Source: Haliclona indistincta (Eukaryota > Porifera > Demospongiae > Haplosclerida > Chalinidae). Taken from it: a DNA stretch of 64,000 nucleotides. Under the pieces are notes generated by a model. The model was not told the origin of the DNA. It searched no databases and saw only the letters and a program-made list of their open reading frames with translations. Of the stretch, positions 34,943 to 46,988 are shown piece by piece. Position 1 is the stretch's first letter; every line of letters begins with the position of its first letter. The DNA lies in NCBI GenBank assembly GCA_964017065.1, contig OZ024790.1, forward strand, positions 5,321,294 through 5,385,293, written 5' to 3'. The translations under genes and the position numbers were made by a program.

Positions 34943-37900
34943 ATGTCGTCTTCATCACGTCGCCATGGTCGAAAAAGCAAAGAGAGACGAATTTCTGGGA
35001 AACCTTTACAAGATGCTCCAAACCTGGCAAGCCCTATTCTACCACAAGACAGTTCAAAGGTGAGCTAAGACCGTAGTGCTGAATGGGTTAAAATGCATGC
35101 TAGCAGTTGGGAAGGCTTTTCAATTGTTTAGGAATTTTAAAAGAAATTTATCAATAAATGTATAATTTCTTTTTACAGGATTACAGTTCTGACATTTGCT
35201 TTGGATCATCGTTTGGTTCACAGTTCAATCGAGACGTCATTTCTTTCATGGACAAAATGGACTACGAATGCAGTGACCCAAAACTGAACCTGTTCAGTAC
35301 ACCAGCTGCTGTTCATACTCGATCATCACTAGCAGACAAGTCGTCCAGTTTGTTTGAAAAATCAACACCAGCGCATGAAAAAGAAGCTAAATCATATTCC
35401 TCTTTCCTAGTTTCACCATTTCCTACTAACAATTCATCTGCTGTGCAAACTCCAGTTTCTTCTTGTCTCTGTCTCTCTCAATGGGGACTCCCTGAAAAGG
35501 TGCTAGAGGCTTACAGTGAGCGAGGTATTGAAACAATGTTCAAGTGGCAAGCTGAATGTCTTTCTCAACCTGGCGTCCTCAGTGGTTGCAATCTAATATA
35601 CTCCGCTCCAACAAGTGCAGGGAAGACACTGGTAGCTGAATTACTTGCTCTGAAATGTGTTCTTGAGCTGCGTAAGAAAGCCATCATGATTCTACCATTT
35701 GTCAGTATTGTTCTCGAAAAGACACGATATCTTAAAGAACTGTTTCTACCAGTAGGAGTAAAGGTTGGTGGCTTTATGGGAAACCAGTCTCCACATGGAG
35801 GGTTTGCTGCTGCTGACATAGCTATTTGTACTATCGAGCGAGCAAATAGTCTAGTGAATCGTCTTCTTGAAGAAGGTCGGTCTGCTGAACTTGGTGCAGT
35901 GATTGTTGATGAGATCCACATGATAGGCGACCATCATCGTGGATATCTTCTTGAGCTGCTGCTTACAAAGCTTCTCTTCAAGATCAAACAAAGCACATCG
36001 GGAAGTAATGACGAAGACAAGGAAACCATTTCTACTGTCCAGATAATTGGAATGAGTGCTGTTCTTCCTAACTTGCCTATTTTAGCTACATGGCTTAAAG
36101 CTGCTCTTTACCAAACTGATTTTCGTCCTGTGCCTCTTAAAGAGATGGTTAAAGTCGGTCCCACTCTCTACAGCATTGACTTCGATCACATTAAAACTTA
36201 TGAAGGATCCAGAGGAGATGAAGAAGACATACTGACTATCTGTCATGAGAAACTAATGGAAGGTCACTCTGTGGTTATCTTCTGCCCGACTAAGAACTGG
36301 TGCGAAAAGCTAGCCTTGACAATCTCTTCTGCTTCTTTCCTTTCTTCTAGAGACTGTTTTGAGGTCAAGTCGTCTGTTGAACTAGATCACACAGCACTAA
36401 GCATTGCTTGCGAGGAGCTACACAGAACTCCTGTTGGGTTAGATCCTGTTCTGCGTAAAACCGTACCAGCTGGTGTAGCCTTCCACCACGCTGGCTTGAC
36501 TTACGATGAGCGAGCAATTATTGAGAATGCTTTTCGTCAGTTCCACATCAAGATTCTTGTTGCTACCTCCACGCTTTCTTCCGGAGTAAATCTTCCTGCT
36601 CACTTGGTCATTATTAGAACTCCGATCTTTCATAGGTCTCTGGTTGACATCATGGTCTACAAGCAGATGGTTGGAAGAGCGGGTCGAAAAGGCATGGAGA
36701 CACACGGAGAGAGCATACTCATGTGCAAACCCTCAGAGAGAGGAAAGGTTTCTACTTTATTGAAGTCAGCTCCTCAACCAATTAGGAGTTGTCTCGGTCG
36801 AGCTCCACCTTCTACCACTGGTAAAGCATCGCATGGAACAAGCCATGTGAAGAAAACTACGGATCACCTGCTGTCAATGAGTAGAGCTGTCCTTGAGGTC
36901 ATAGCAAGTGGTACAGCTTCAAGCAATCAAGATGTAGTGACATATATCTCTTGTACACTACTGTATGCAGAGTTGGAAGAGGACTTTAAACAACTGCAAG
37001 GCATAACAGAAGTCGATTGTTCAGTGAATACTTTAACCCAAGAAACACTCGCCTATCTGTCTGAAAATGAGTTTATTGCATCTAGGAGCGGCAAGACACG
37101 TTTTCAGTCTTCGCAGCTGGAAGCAAGCAAGCTAGAAACTAGTGAAATTAATGAAGACGGAGGCTTGTATGCTACTCAGTTAGGAGTAGCCACTGTTGCT
37201 TCTGCTTTGTCTCCGTCTGAGGCTTTGGTGGTCTTTGCTGAACTTGTCAAGGCAAGGAAAGCATTTGTGCTTGAGAATGAACTGCATCTTGTGTACTTGG
37301 TAAGTAAGCTTATAGACTGTAGACTGTGTATATACTGCTACTGATTTGAAAGCATGAATTTTAGACTGCCCATGTTCATGTTCAAACCATGGATGGATAG
37401 TATACATGTAGAGGCTATGTACTGTGTACGAGAAATAAATACAGTAGTTCTTGTTTATAATCATGTGATGTCAATACTTACATGTACGCCAGTTCTAACT
37501 CTCAATAATAACTTGGCTCAGCTTGTCAGTACTGTAATTCTTGAACCTGTCTTAGTTTAGATTCTTATTAGTGCATACCGTATAGCGGGTAATTTTGGAG
37601 GGTCAAAATTTTGGTGAATGACCCAGATTTTGTGTTTTGGCAAATTTAATTTTAATTCCCAGCACCTAGTCCACGTTCGGTGAAAGCTTGGCGATTCACT
37701 AAATTTACCAAAATTTCTCTCACCAAATTATCCGTTATACAATATGCGTTTATGTGGGTACATGGATATTCATAATTTGTTTTTTATTGTTTGTACAGGT
37801 GACACCAGTTTATATTCAAGAACAATGGTCATCAATAGAATGGTACAGATATCTAAGATTGTTGGAAGGACTACCAGCAGACATGAAACACGTCGCCAAC

Positions 37901-40900
37901 GTTATCGGTGTTCAAGAGTCTTTTCTTGCTCAGGCTGTTCAAGGAAGAATACCTGAGAAAACCCATCTTCAGCGTCAGAGACTGCAGATACATAGACGCT
38001 TCCTTGCAGCCTTGGTCTTGCATGATTTAATTCAAGAAGTGCCCATGCCGCTGGTTGCTCAGAAGTACAATGTACCAAAGGGTCTGCTTCAGAACTTACA
38101 GTTATCCTCGAGTACATTTGCAGGAATGGTCACCGTCTTTTGTAGTCGACTTGGATGGAAGAACTTGGAGCTCCTCCTAGCCCAGTTCCAAAGTAGACTA
38201 GAATTTGGAATAGAGCGAGAACTTTGCGAACTTGTGCAAATATCAGCGCTTAGTGGAGCTCATGCTAGAGTGCTGTACAATGCTGGCTTTCATACTCTTA
38301 CTGCTTTAGCTACTGCTAATCCTATCGCAATGGAGTCTTGCCTAAGAAAAGCGTTCCCGTTTCACAGCTTGAAAGACAATGGTGGTATCAAAAAGAGAAC
38401 AATTTGGTGCAGCAGGTTGAGAAGAGAACTAACTGACTACGAACTGGTGGAGCTTATCATCAAGGAAGCACAGAAAATCGTCTCAGAGCAACTCAGACTT
38501 CCTGATGTAATGTGGAACGTACCTGTCACAAAAAATGACAGTCCGAACCTTGAGAAAAGGATAAAACTATTCTCTTCACCATCAGCTGTTTCAAAAACTG
38601 AGATTTTTCATGACCCTGCACTTGTGAAGACTAGTACAGAAACTGTGAGGGAAGCCACTGGTGAGCAAGCTATGGTAGAACAAAACGAACAAGTTGCTCG
38701 GTCTTCAGTCAAGCCTACCTCAGAAATAGCAAACTCACCTCAAGCTCTCACTCCTCTTGCTACTTCAAGAGCTAACACCAGCGCTAGAGAGGCTAGTCTT
38801 TCATCACCCACATTCGTAGACAGTGTTACTAACCTTTCAACTAGTCTTTTCAGCTCACCTACACTGGCTGTTGTAGACTTGGAAGATGTGGAAAAAGACG
38901 ATCATTCTGAAAACCCACATAAAGCAAGTTCTCATACGATTGAAGAGCTTCATGATTTTGCTGCCGAGTCACTTGCTTACAATAGAAATTTACCTCAAGA
39001 AGCCAAGGAACCAATGTCTATCACTGATCTCGAACAATTGCACAGTTTTACGCCAAATAATTTGAATCTGACGGTTATTGATGTCTCTTCCAATGACATA
39101 CTCTATAAAAACTTTGTCTCATTGTCATCCGAACATTCTTCTCTGTCGTTTGCTTTTGCTACCCAACCAGACAAAACAGAGGGTATCGGAAACACTAAAA
39201 ACAATCAACCACTTCAAATGAAGGGGATTCCTCTCAGACAATCCAACAAACAGATAGTGGGTGTGGCGGTTTGCTTTGGAAGTGAAAAGGTGTATTATGT
39301 AACACTTTATGACTGTGTTGGCAAGGAGAATGTTAAAATGGAGTCATCGTTTGGTCACAACCCAGTGGTTCCATTGTCTTCTCGTCTGAACAGTCTAGTA
39401 CATATTTTGGCTATTTCTACTAAAACCAACGTAACAGTCTTTGACATGAAGAGACAGGCTAAACTAATGATGGCCGCCACGGGATCAGAGCTTTGTCAAG
39501 AGTCATTCTATTGTGACCCAGTTGTTGCTGATTGGCTATTAGATCCAAATGCAAAGAGCAAAACTATTCATCAAATGGCAGCTCAGTATCTTCCACGACA
39601 AATACTGGTCAAACGAGGCAAACACGATCCTACCAGCACTCTCTGTACCTTGGCTACTAACTCACCCGCTCCTTACATCCGAGCAGCAGCTGAGATCACT
39701 GTAGCTACCAGACTCATGAATAAACTAGAGACATTGCTTAAAGCTGAAGAATTGTACTCTTCATTCTGTAAGGTAGAAATGCCCACTCAACAACTCTTAG
39801 CTAAGATTGAGCTGAATGGCATCGGAATCTGTGTAGAGCAGTGCAGCCAAGTTCAAGACACTCTCAAGACACACCTCTCTCAGTTAGAGCAGCTAGCTTA
39901 CCAGTATGCTGGTAAACATTTCACTCTTTCATCTTCAGACGAGGTTGCACAAGTTCTTTTCGTTGATTTGAATCTACCCTCTGGACAAGAAGAGCAGTCT
40001 ACTGGTGGTGGAGGGGTTAACACTAGAAAAGGACGAAAACGGAGAGTTCAACATTTAAGCACATCTAAGGATGTCTTGGCTAAGATCCTTCACTTGCATC
40101 CACTACCAGCTGTCATCATAGAGTGGAGAAGAGTCTTCCACACACTGACCATGACTGTGTTTCCACTGATGAAGAAAATAGTACATCACGAGTGCCTGGG
40201 ATGTGATCGTGTTCACTCCACCTGCCAGCTACACACAGCAACAGGACGAGTGTCTTTCACTGAGCCTAACATCCAGAACATTCCGAAAGAATACGAGATT
40301 GGGCTTTTAAGCAGTACAGAGGATCAGAAGAACATCTCACATCAGTTTGAAATATCACAGGAGATGGTAGAGAAGTCTTACAGGCTTCAGACTGTGTGTA
40401 TGCGAAATGTGTTAAGTGCGTCTTCGGGATCGGTACTCTTAGCCGCAGACTACTCTCAACTAGAGTTAAGAATCTTGGCGCATCTATCAGGTGACAGCAG
40501 ATTGCAAGCTTACCTTAACAGTGATGGTGACGCATTTAGACTGATTGCAGGGGAGTGGCTTGGAATACTACCAACACAAGTAACCGATGAACAACGACAA
40601 CAAACTAAACACCTTTGCTACGGCATGATTTATGGGATTGGCGGGAAGGCTTTAGCTGAGCAGCTGTCTGTCACAGAACCAGAAGCATTGGGATTCATGG
40701 AAGCGTTTAAATCAAAATTTCCTGAAATGGAGAAGTTCATTACGACTACAATCCAGCAGTGTCGTGCTAATGGCTACATCACTACCATCACTGGGCGCAG
40801 GCGATATCTTCCAGGAATACATCATGCTGATGCACAGACCCGTAATCAAGCTGAGAGGCAAGCAGTGAATTCCACTATCCAGGGCTCTGGTGCTGATATT

Positions 40901-41164
40901 GTTAAAACTGCTATGAACAATATAGATTGTTATCTTAGGCACAATAAATCAAGTACCTTTCTATGCTCTGATCTCAGCCAGCCTGTGCTACTGATTCTGC
41001 AGTTACACGATGAGTTACTGTATGAGGTGCATGAGAGTGTGCTGGCAGAGGTAGCTTCTGCTGTCAGGAAAGAAATGGAGTCTGCTATAGCTCTGACTGT
41101 TGCACTACCAGTAAAGTTAAAGACTGGGAAGTTGTGGGGAACATTGCAATCAATAAAACATTAA
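34943..41164 (+). CDS. POLQ: DNA polymerase theta (helicase-polymerase)
   Basis: Polymerase theta performs microhomology-mediated end joining of double-strand breaks. Three exons, 34943-35059, 35179-37299 and 37799-41164, are all phase 0 and encode 1867 residues. The helicase region shows SAPTSAGKT (about 180), VDEIHMIGD (about 280), ATSTLSSGVNLP and QMVGRAGRKG (about 530). The C-terminal family A polymerase shows motif A AADYSQLELRILAHLSGD (about 1630), motif B RQQTKHLCYGMIYGIGGKAL (about 1680) and motif C LQLHDELLYEV (about 1815). The protein is shorter than human POLQ (about 2590) because the disordered middle is reduced. Helicase motif III reads MSAVLPN rather than MSATLPN. The start is the first ATG after the shared promoter. 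An AATAAA signal (41152-41157) overlaps the final codons. The 499-base second intron holds an inverted-repeat element. Confidence 0.96.
37578..37740. mobile_element. CCGTATAGCG-family MITE in polymerase theta intron 2
   Basis: The element of about 163 bp begins CCGTATAGCGGGTAATTTTG and ends with the imperfect complement CCAAATTATCCGTTATAC. ATTTTGG words are repeated inside. It is the same family as the insertion at 2957-3150, and a flanking TA is present on the left. Confidence 0.65.
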
Positions 41165-41330
41165 TTATTACATTAATTATAACATTAAACATTAATTATT
41201 AATTAATTTTTGTTTTTAAAATCGGAGTGAAACATGAACCCTACAACCAGCTAAAACACCCCTTTTACATTGACGAAATCTGGATCTGGTTGCATGCATC
41301 ATTACTTCACATGCATGGTGAATACGCTGC

Positions 41331-41605
41331 CAGTGGTGTATCCAGGATTTGAATAAGGAGGGTGCTCACACTCTGTAATTGTGTGCGTGTATTCAAGACA
41401 AAAAGCACTTAGCCTACAGTGTACTCTGACAAGAGATCGTGTTATTATTATGATCGTGTCAGTGTACTCTGACACGATCATAATAATAACAGCACTGATA
41501 AGTCCAGCCCAGATTTTATGAATATTATTAGTGACATAGCAACTGTTTTCATAGCAAATAGCGGGGTGCTTGAGCACTGAAAGCACCCTTGTAGATACGC
41601 CCCTG
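41331..41605. mobile_element. Probable hAT-type MITE upstream of the helicase-kinase gene
   Basis: The left end CAGTGGTGTATCCAGGATTT and right end GTAGATACGCCCCTG are imperfect inverted repeats (CAGGGGCGTATCTAC on the complement). An internal palindrome, AGTGTACTCTGACACGATCA, pairs with its copy at about 41420-41450. It is 275 bp and non-coding. It ends about 70 bases before the ATG at 41674, so it may form part of that gene's promoter. Confidence 0.5.
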
Positions 41606-41673
41606 ACGCTAAGTCATATTGCTACTAAACCGCCCCGATTCTTGTTTGCTTTGCGACTAGACTGAGCTCAGTC

Positions 41674-44600
41674 ATGGCCGAAAGGCACTATTATCAACGT
41701 GAAGGATTTTCTGCATTGATTTGCTCACTTTGCTTTCGTCAGAATCCGCAAGATGAAGAGCTTACAGGAGTCTACTGCAAAGCACCCAGATGGCATCATG
41801 GTGCGCCAACCGTGCTAGTGACTTGGTCGACGGACTGGGACGCGCTAGTAGAAATACGCCCCCTACCTCAAAAAGCGGCACGTCGATTTGTAATGTGCCC
41901 TCACTCGCCGAACTGCATGCATTATCCTGACTGCACTTTCGCGCATAGCAAAGAAGAGGAGACAGTCTGGAATACTCAGAACAAGCGAAGAATTCAGCAA
42001 ACAACCTCTGGTCCGGTAAGTGCATTGTACAATGGTAGTATCAGTCAGTACGGTTACATGTACAAACTGCACAGGCTAACATTTACAGTGGGAGCAAATC
42101 TTACTCTCAGCGTTCAAGCGGGAGGAAAATCAATTACCAAGACAGATGTCGGGAGAAAACGGAAAAAATGATTGCAGATGCCAAGCGTGTTTTGACGCAA
42201 CGGACCTACCGGTTAAAATTCTACTCACTTCTCTATCATGAAGAAAGAAAGCACGCAGACCTGCTTTCAAAACGGTAAGTCAGTTTATCAAGATTATACA
42301 TTTGATTGCTACATGTACTTAATTTTTATTAATAGGTGTAATGGTACCTACCAACTGAATGTGTATGAATTTGGAAGTTTTCCGCCTTGTGTGAGAAATG
42401 GCAATCCTCGTAGCAGATATGGATGTCTTTCAGGCATGACAGGAGACCAGATCATGTATGCTAGCCAAGCAAGCCAGTGTCTCTTTATCGTTAATAAAAA
42501 CCGAGAGCAAATTTGTGCAGCAGATGTTCTACAAGAGAATATGCAAGGTCACTATGAAGGGATGCTGATCGAGTTTAAGGATGAAAATGCTATAGCGCTT
42601 GAGAGGCATAATCTCACAGGCTTCGTTAGGGTTGTCAATGTCGAATTTGAAGTCAAGCATTTTTATTTTGATCTTTTACATGAGTCATTGGAAGCATTTT
42701 CAAACCTTGAAAAGATTTACAAGGTAATGCCAGACCCCCCTCGTACACACATCGTGTCGGATGGACCACCCCTTCTGGATCCACCAGGTATATATAGCTT
42801 TCTCAAGCTTGATAAAGAAAGTCAATTGCCCGCTCTATCAAAGGTGGTCAACAGTGGATCTCAATATCCTGTCTTGGTATCTGGAGCTTTTGGAACAGGC
42901 AAGACACGCCTGTTAGCGGTGGCCACTTATCAATTCATTGAAGAGGGTAGAAGGAGGAATGAGCCAACCCGAGTACTTATTGCTTGTCATCATCAGGTTA
43001 CTGCCGACACATTTATAGAGGAGTACTTTGGGAAGATGGTTGAGACGACTACAAGAAAGTGGGAAGTCAAGTTGGCAAGAATCACTCGAGCACGTTACTA
43101 TATCGACAAAAAAAATTATCCTCGTCGGTATTTGAAACAGTACGAGTTTCAAGATGTGTTTGATTCAGAATATAGATCAGAGAAATTTGTTGTTGTCGTT
43201 ACAACATTGCTTACTAGCCTCAAATTTCATAAATTCATTGGAGATGGATATTTTACGCATATTCTTCTTGATGAAGCTGCTCAAGCTAGAGAGCCAGAAG
43301 CTATTGCTCCTCTTATCATGGCCAACACAGAAACAAAAATTGTTATTGCTGGAGATGATTGTCAGGTCAGCATTGCATTACACGACGATACACACAAATT
43401 ATTATTTTAAATTAAAATTTGTGAATCTCATTATAATTGTGAATCTCATTAGCAATGAGAATTTCATGTTTTTTATACGAACAATTTGTTTGCATGACCA
43501 GACCTGCTTAGATGACGCCATACCTAATTTTTTAAAATACAATGAGTTTCCTGGCGACATTCAGTATTTTTATGGCTTTATCATAAATTTAGCTGGCTAC
43601 TGCAACATTTTTAGCTATCATTGGTGCAGCCCAGTGAACACATTGCTGCGCGTTTATCAAAAAATTTTGTGCTCAACTAAGCGCTACTAGTTATTCAGCA
43701 ACCAACCCTGAAGCACCACTATTCAACAAATTTGACACGGTCGCTGCTGTTTACTGCAATAGGAAAGAAATCTTGATATGGGCAAGTGCGGCACTCACTG
43801 GCAAGAATGCAAGTTTGAGAGCAATATGCATAGCATAAAACCTACACATGATATATCCGAGAGAATTGATCAGCATGCATCTACAAGATTAAAACAATTA
43901 AGGGCTATAGCACATTTCACATGAATAACTAATACATTGCAAGAACTTAAATGAGAGTAGCTGTACCTGTTGCAACATTTCCCATGTATACAGAACTGTC
44001 ATTACCATGCTAATACCATTATACAGGCCATGATTTTCTGTTTCATGAGTTATACAGTAAAACCTGGCTATTCCGGTCATCCTTGTGGTAAAATTAGGCA
44101 GGTGGCTGCATTCTATATAGATAGATTTACGAAAAAGGCTTGTAAAAAAATTTGCTCCCACAGCAAACCACTTATGCATGCTTGTGATAATTATTATAAT
44201 TAACCTAAATTTAAACACAGGTTGGTCCTGAAATTTTGGTGTTGGGTGACATTGCCCGTGATAATGGATTGAAAACATCAATCTTCACTCGTCTTCTGGA
44301 GTTTTATAACAAGTACGAGCTACCAGTGGCTTTTCTCACTACTAACTACCGTTGCCATGAAGAGATTGTGCATCTCGCTCGCACTCTGTTCTATTCTCAA
44401 AGTTTGACACCTCGTGCTGACCCAGAAAAGATACCTGGTTTAGACAAACCTATCTGGTTTGTGTGCTCAAGCCTCAAGAAAACATTTCCAGTAGACAAGG
44501 AAACTGACAAAGATGAAGCCACGGCTCTCATCAAGCAATTGAAAACCTTTTTCAAGCCTAGACAGATGAATGATGTCTGCATTATGGCTACCAACAGACA

Positions 44601-46656
44601 CCAGGTAACATAATTATGCATGCACATGTAATACAGTATGACAACATTCTATATAATTAGGTGTTATGAGTTTTAAAAATTATAGAACATCTGCAAAAAA
44701 ATGATTGCCTTATTGTGAGTGTCCTCTAAGTGGGAATTCTGTCATACAGCTCTGTACATTCACTTCTGCAGTGAGTCTGCAATGTATATTATATTATTTA
44801 TTCTACCTTTATATATAGTTGTCTGACATCAAAGGTGCCTTGTTCAAGGAAAGTAGGTCATTTATTCCGACTCAATTTGTGCCAACCTACTTAATACAAG
44901 GTATGCATTGCATGACTGTGATGCGTACGTAGAATGACACATTATCTTTGTAGGTGAGGAGTTTAAAGCTCTTTTCATGAGTACTGTTGAGGCAATAGAT
45001 GCATCAGGGTGTTCTTTCAACCCCACAAAGAGCCTGTGCACTCCAAGTGTCTTCAACACAGCCATAACCAGAGCCAAGAGTCTTATTGTTGCTGTTGGTA
45101 ACCCTTACATACTCATGCGTATGGAGAAGATGGAGAAGAAGATGGGCAATAACAAGCAATGCTGGGCAGAGTACCTTCACAGATGCTTTGAAATGGGAAC
45201 CACAGTGGCAGGAGAAGGAATCACACAAAACGCCATCAAAAATCTTAAAGAGTTTGTTGAAAACCAGCTTGGGCGTCCTGTTCAAGAGCGTATCCAGGAT
45301 AAAAATAGATCTAAGCAGGGCTTGATGAAAAAAGAGGAGGAAGAAGAGAAAGTAAAGCAAGTACACAGCAAAGGCCCTGCTGCTGCAGAACCAAATCTAT
45401 GGCCATCTACATCAGCTCTACATCATGAGACTAGACCTACTCTACAACAGCAGGTAAGTATCACACAAAGTGAATGAGTTTACCAGTTACCTATGTGCTC
45501 CTGGTACCACTAACTTTGTCATTAATTTTATATCAGGTTCAGTTACATGCATGAAAGCCTGATATTAATTTGTTCACTGTTAATTATTTTGTTTACTGTT
45601 CATAGAAAATATTTGAGGAGCTGACTACTGAGCAAGTGAGTTAAACATCATGAAACTACAATAATTATAATGGTGTACTGCTTTAGGCAAAGTGTGCTAA
45701 TGCTATGGCTACTATAGATGAGCTCAAAAAGGAAATAGAACAGAAAGAAGAGGAAATCTGCTATCGTCAACAACAACTCGAAGAGATGCATGAGACGTGT
45801 GATATGGTAAGTTTTTTGCATAGTTTGTAAGTGTGATTATTAATTGTATTTGCTTTCACAGCTAGAAAACGAGCAGTGGATGGATAAAAAAGAAGTGGTG
45901 ATAACTGAAGAAGTACTAGGCAAAGGTGCCTGGGGAGTAGTGAAAGTGGCCAAGTTCAGAGGGTTGCGAGTGGCTGCTAAGTTTCTCCATTCAGAAATTG
46001 TTTCAAGGCATAACTGTAAAAAATTCTTGAAAGAAGGGGCTTTCAGTTTTAAGCTGCGGCATCCTAACTTGTTGCAGTTCATAGGTGCTATTAGGACGGA
46101 TGAAGGAAATCTTGTGATAATCAATGAGCTAATGCCCACTAGCTTGCGTAAAGAGTTGGAAAAGAATGAACTGACTAAAGAGCAAGTCATCACCATTAGT
46201 CAAGATGTGTCCTGTGGTCTCAACTACATGCACCAGTTTAGACCACACCCCATCATCCACTGTGACATCAGCAGTGGGAATGTCCTCCTAGAGCCTTTCT
46301 CCAATCACTGGAAAGCCAAGATTTCTGATTATGGGTCAGCCAACTTTACTTCTTTTACTGAAGTCGCTCCAGGTGCTCCAATTTATTCTGCTCCCGAGGC
46401 TAAAAATCCTGATCGTCACTCAACCAAGATGGATGTCTACAGCTTTGGAGTTCTAATAATCGAAATGTGTCTTAGAGAGCTTCCAGCTGAAAAATTCGAA
46501 GAGAAGAACGCTCAGATCGGGCTCATTCGTTGGACGGAAATGGTCGACAAAATTATCAGAAGGTGTATCGAGGAGCAACCAAATGATCGTCCTGATGCAA
46601 GTGAAATTATGTCTATACTGGACGAGATGTACATAGAACACACATGCACTAGGTGA
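41674..46656 (+). CDS. CCCH zinc finger - SF1 helicase - coiled coil - protein kinase fusion
   Basis: Nine exons: 41674-42015, 42075-42274, 42336-43365, 44221-44604, 44819-44900, 44954-45453, 45606-45635, 45687-45806 and 45862-46656. They total 3483 bases and 1160 residues, with all phases matching. Residues 76-93 contain a CCCH finger (CPHSPNCMHYPDCTFAHS) of the HELZ type. Residues 240-740 form an SF1 helicase of the MOV10/HELZ/UPF1 group: GAFGTGKT, LLDEAAQ, AGDDCQVGP, TTNYRCHEE and NTAITRAKS. A Glu/Lys-rich region and a coiled coil (IDELKKEIEQKEEE) follow. From about 910 a complete protein kinase domain follows: LGKGAWGVV, VAAKFL, HCDISSGNVLL, DYG instead of DFG, SAPEA and DVYSFGVLI. Catalytic residues are present. 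The kinase resembles tyrosine-kinase-like (TKL) kinases. The role is unknown; RNA sensing coupled to signalling is inference. The start is the only early ATG before the finger. Confidence 0.85.
43366..44220 (+). other. Large intron inside the helicase region
   Basis: This 855-base intron splits helicase motif III, with AGDDCQ on the left and VGPEIL on the right. It is far longer than the other introns of the gene. It is AT-rich, and I see no inverted repeats or coding exon in it. Confidence 0.8.
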
Positions 46657-46988
46657 TGTGTTCGTTTTAAACTATAGTTTCAGCAAAGATTCGTAGTGAC
46701 CAGTAGTAACCCTAGCTAAAAGTTACAATACATGTAGTAATCGCTTTAGTATTGAAATTAATTTTATTGTTTGGGCTTTATTTATAATGTGCGATAACTC
46801 ATTTTCACACATGAGTAGCCGCCATCTTAATTCGCGGTCACGGTCATCCTTACATATCATTGTCGAGCGCAGTGAGTGGCAATGATAATTTTTGCATAAT
46901 ATGCACAGTACTACCCAACCCATGTTGTATTGTCGGATGACCAAAATATTATTGCATACTGGTAACAGTGTATGTCTGATGCAAAGAG

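Noticed and set aside
35565..35921. 118-residue minus-strand frame within polymerase theta
   Set aside because: Shadow of the helicase coding exon.
43154..43690. 178-residue plus-strand frame overlapping the helicase
   Set aside because: It is out of frame with the helicase motifs in its first half and intronic in its second half, with no protein-like features.
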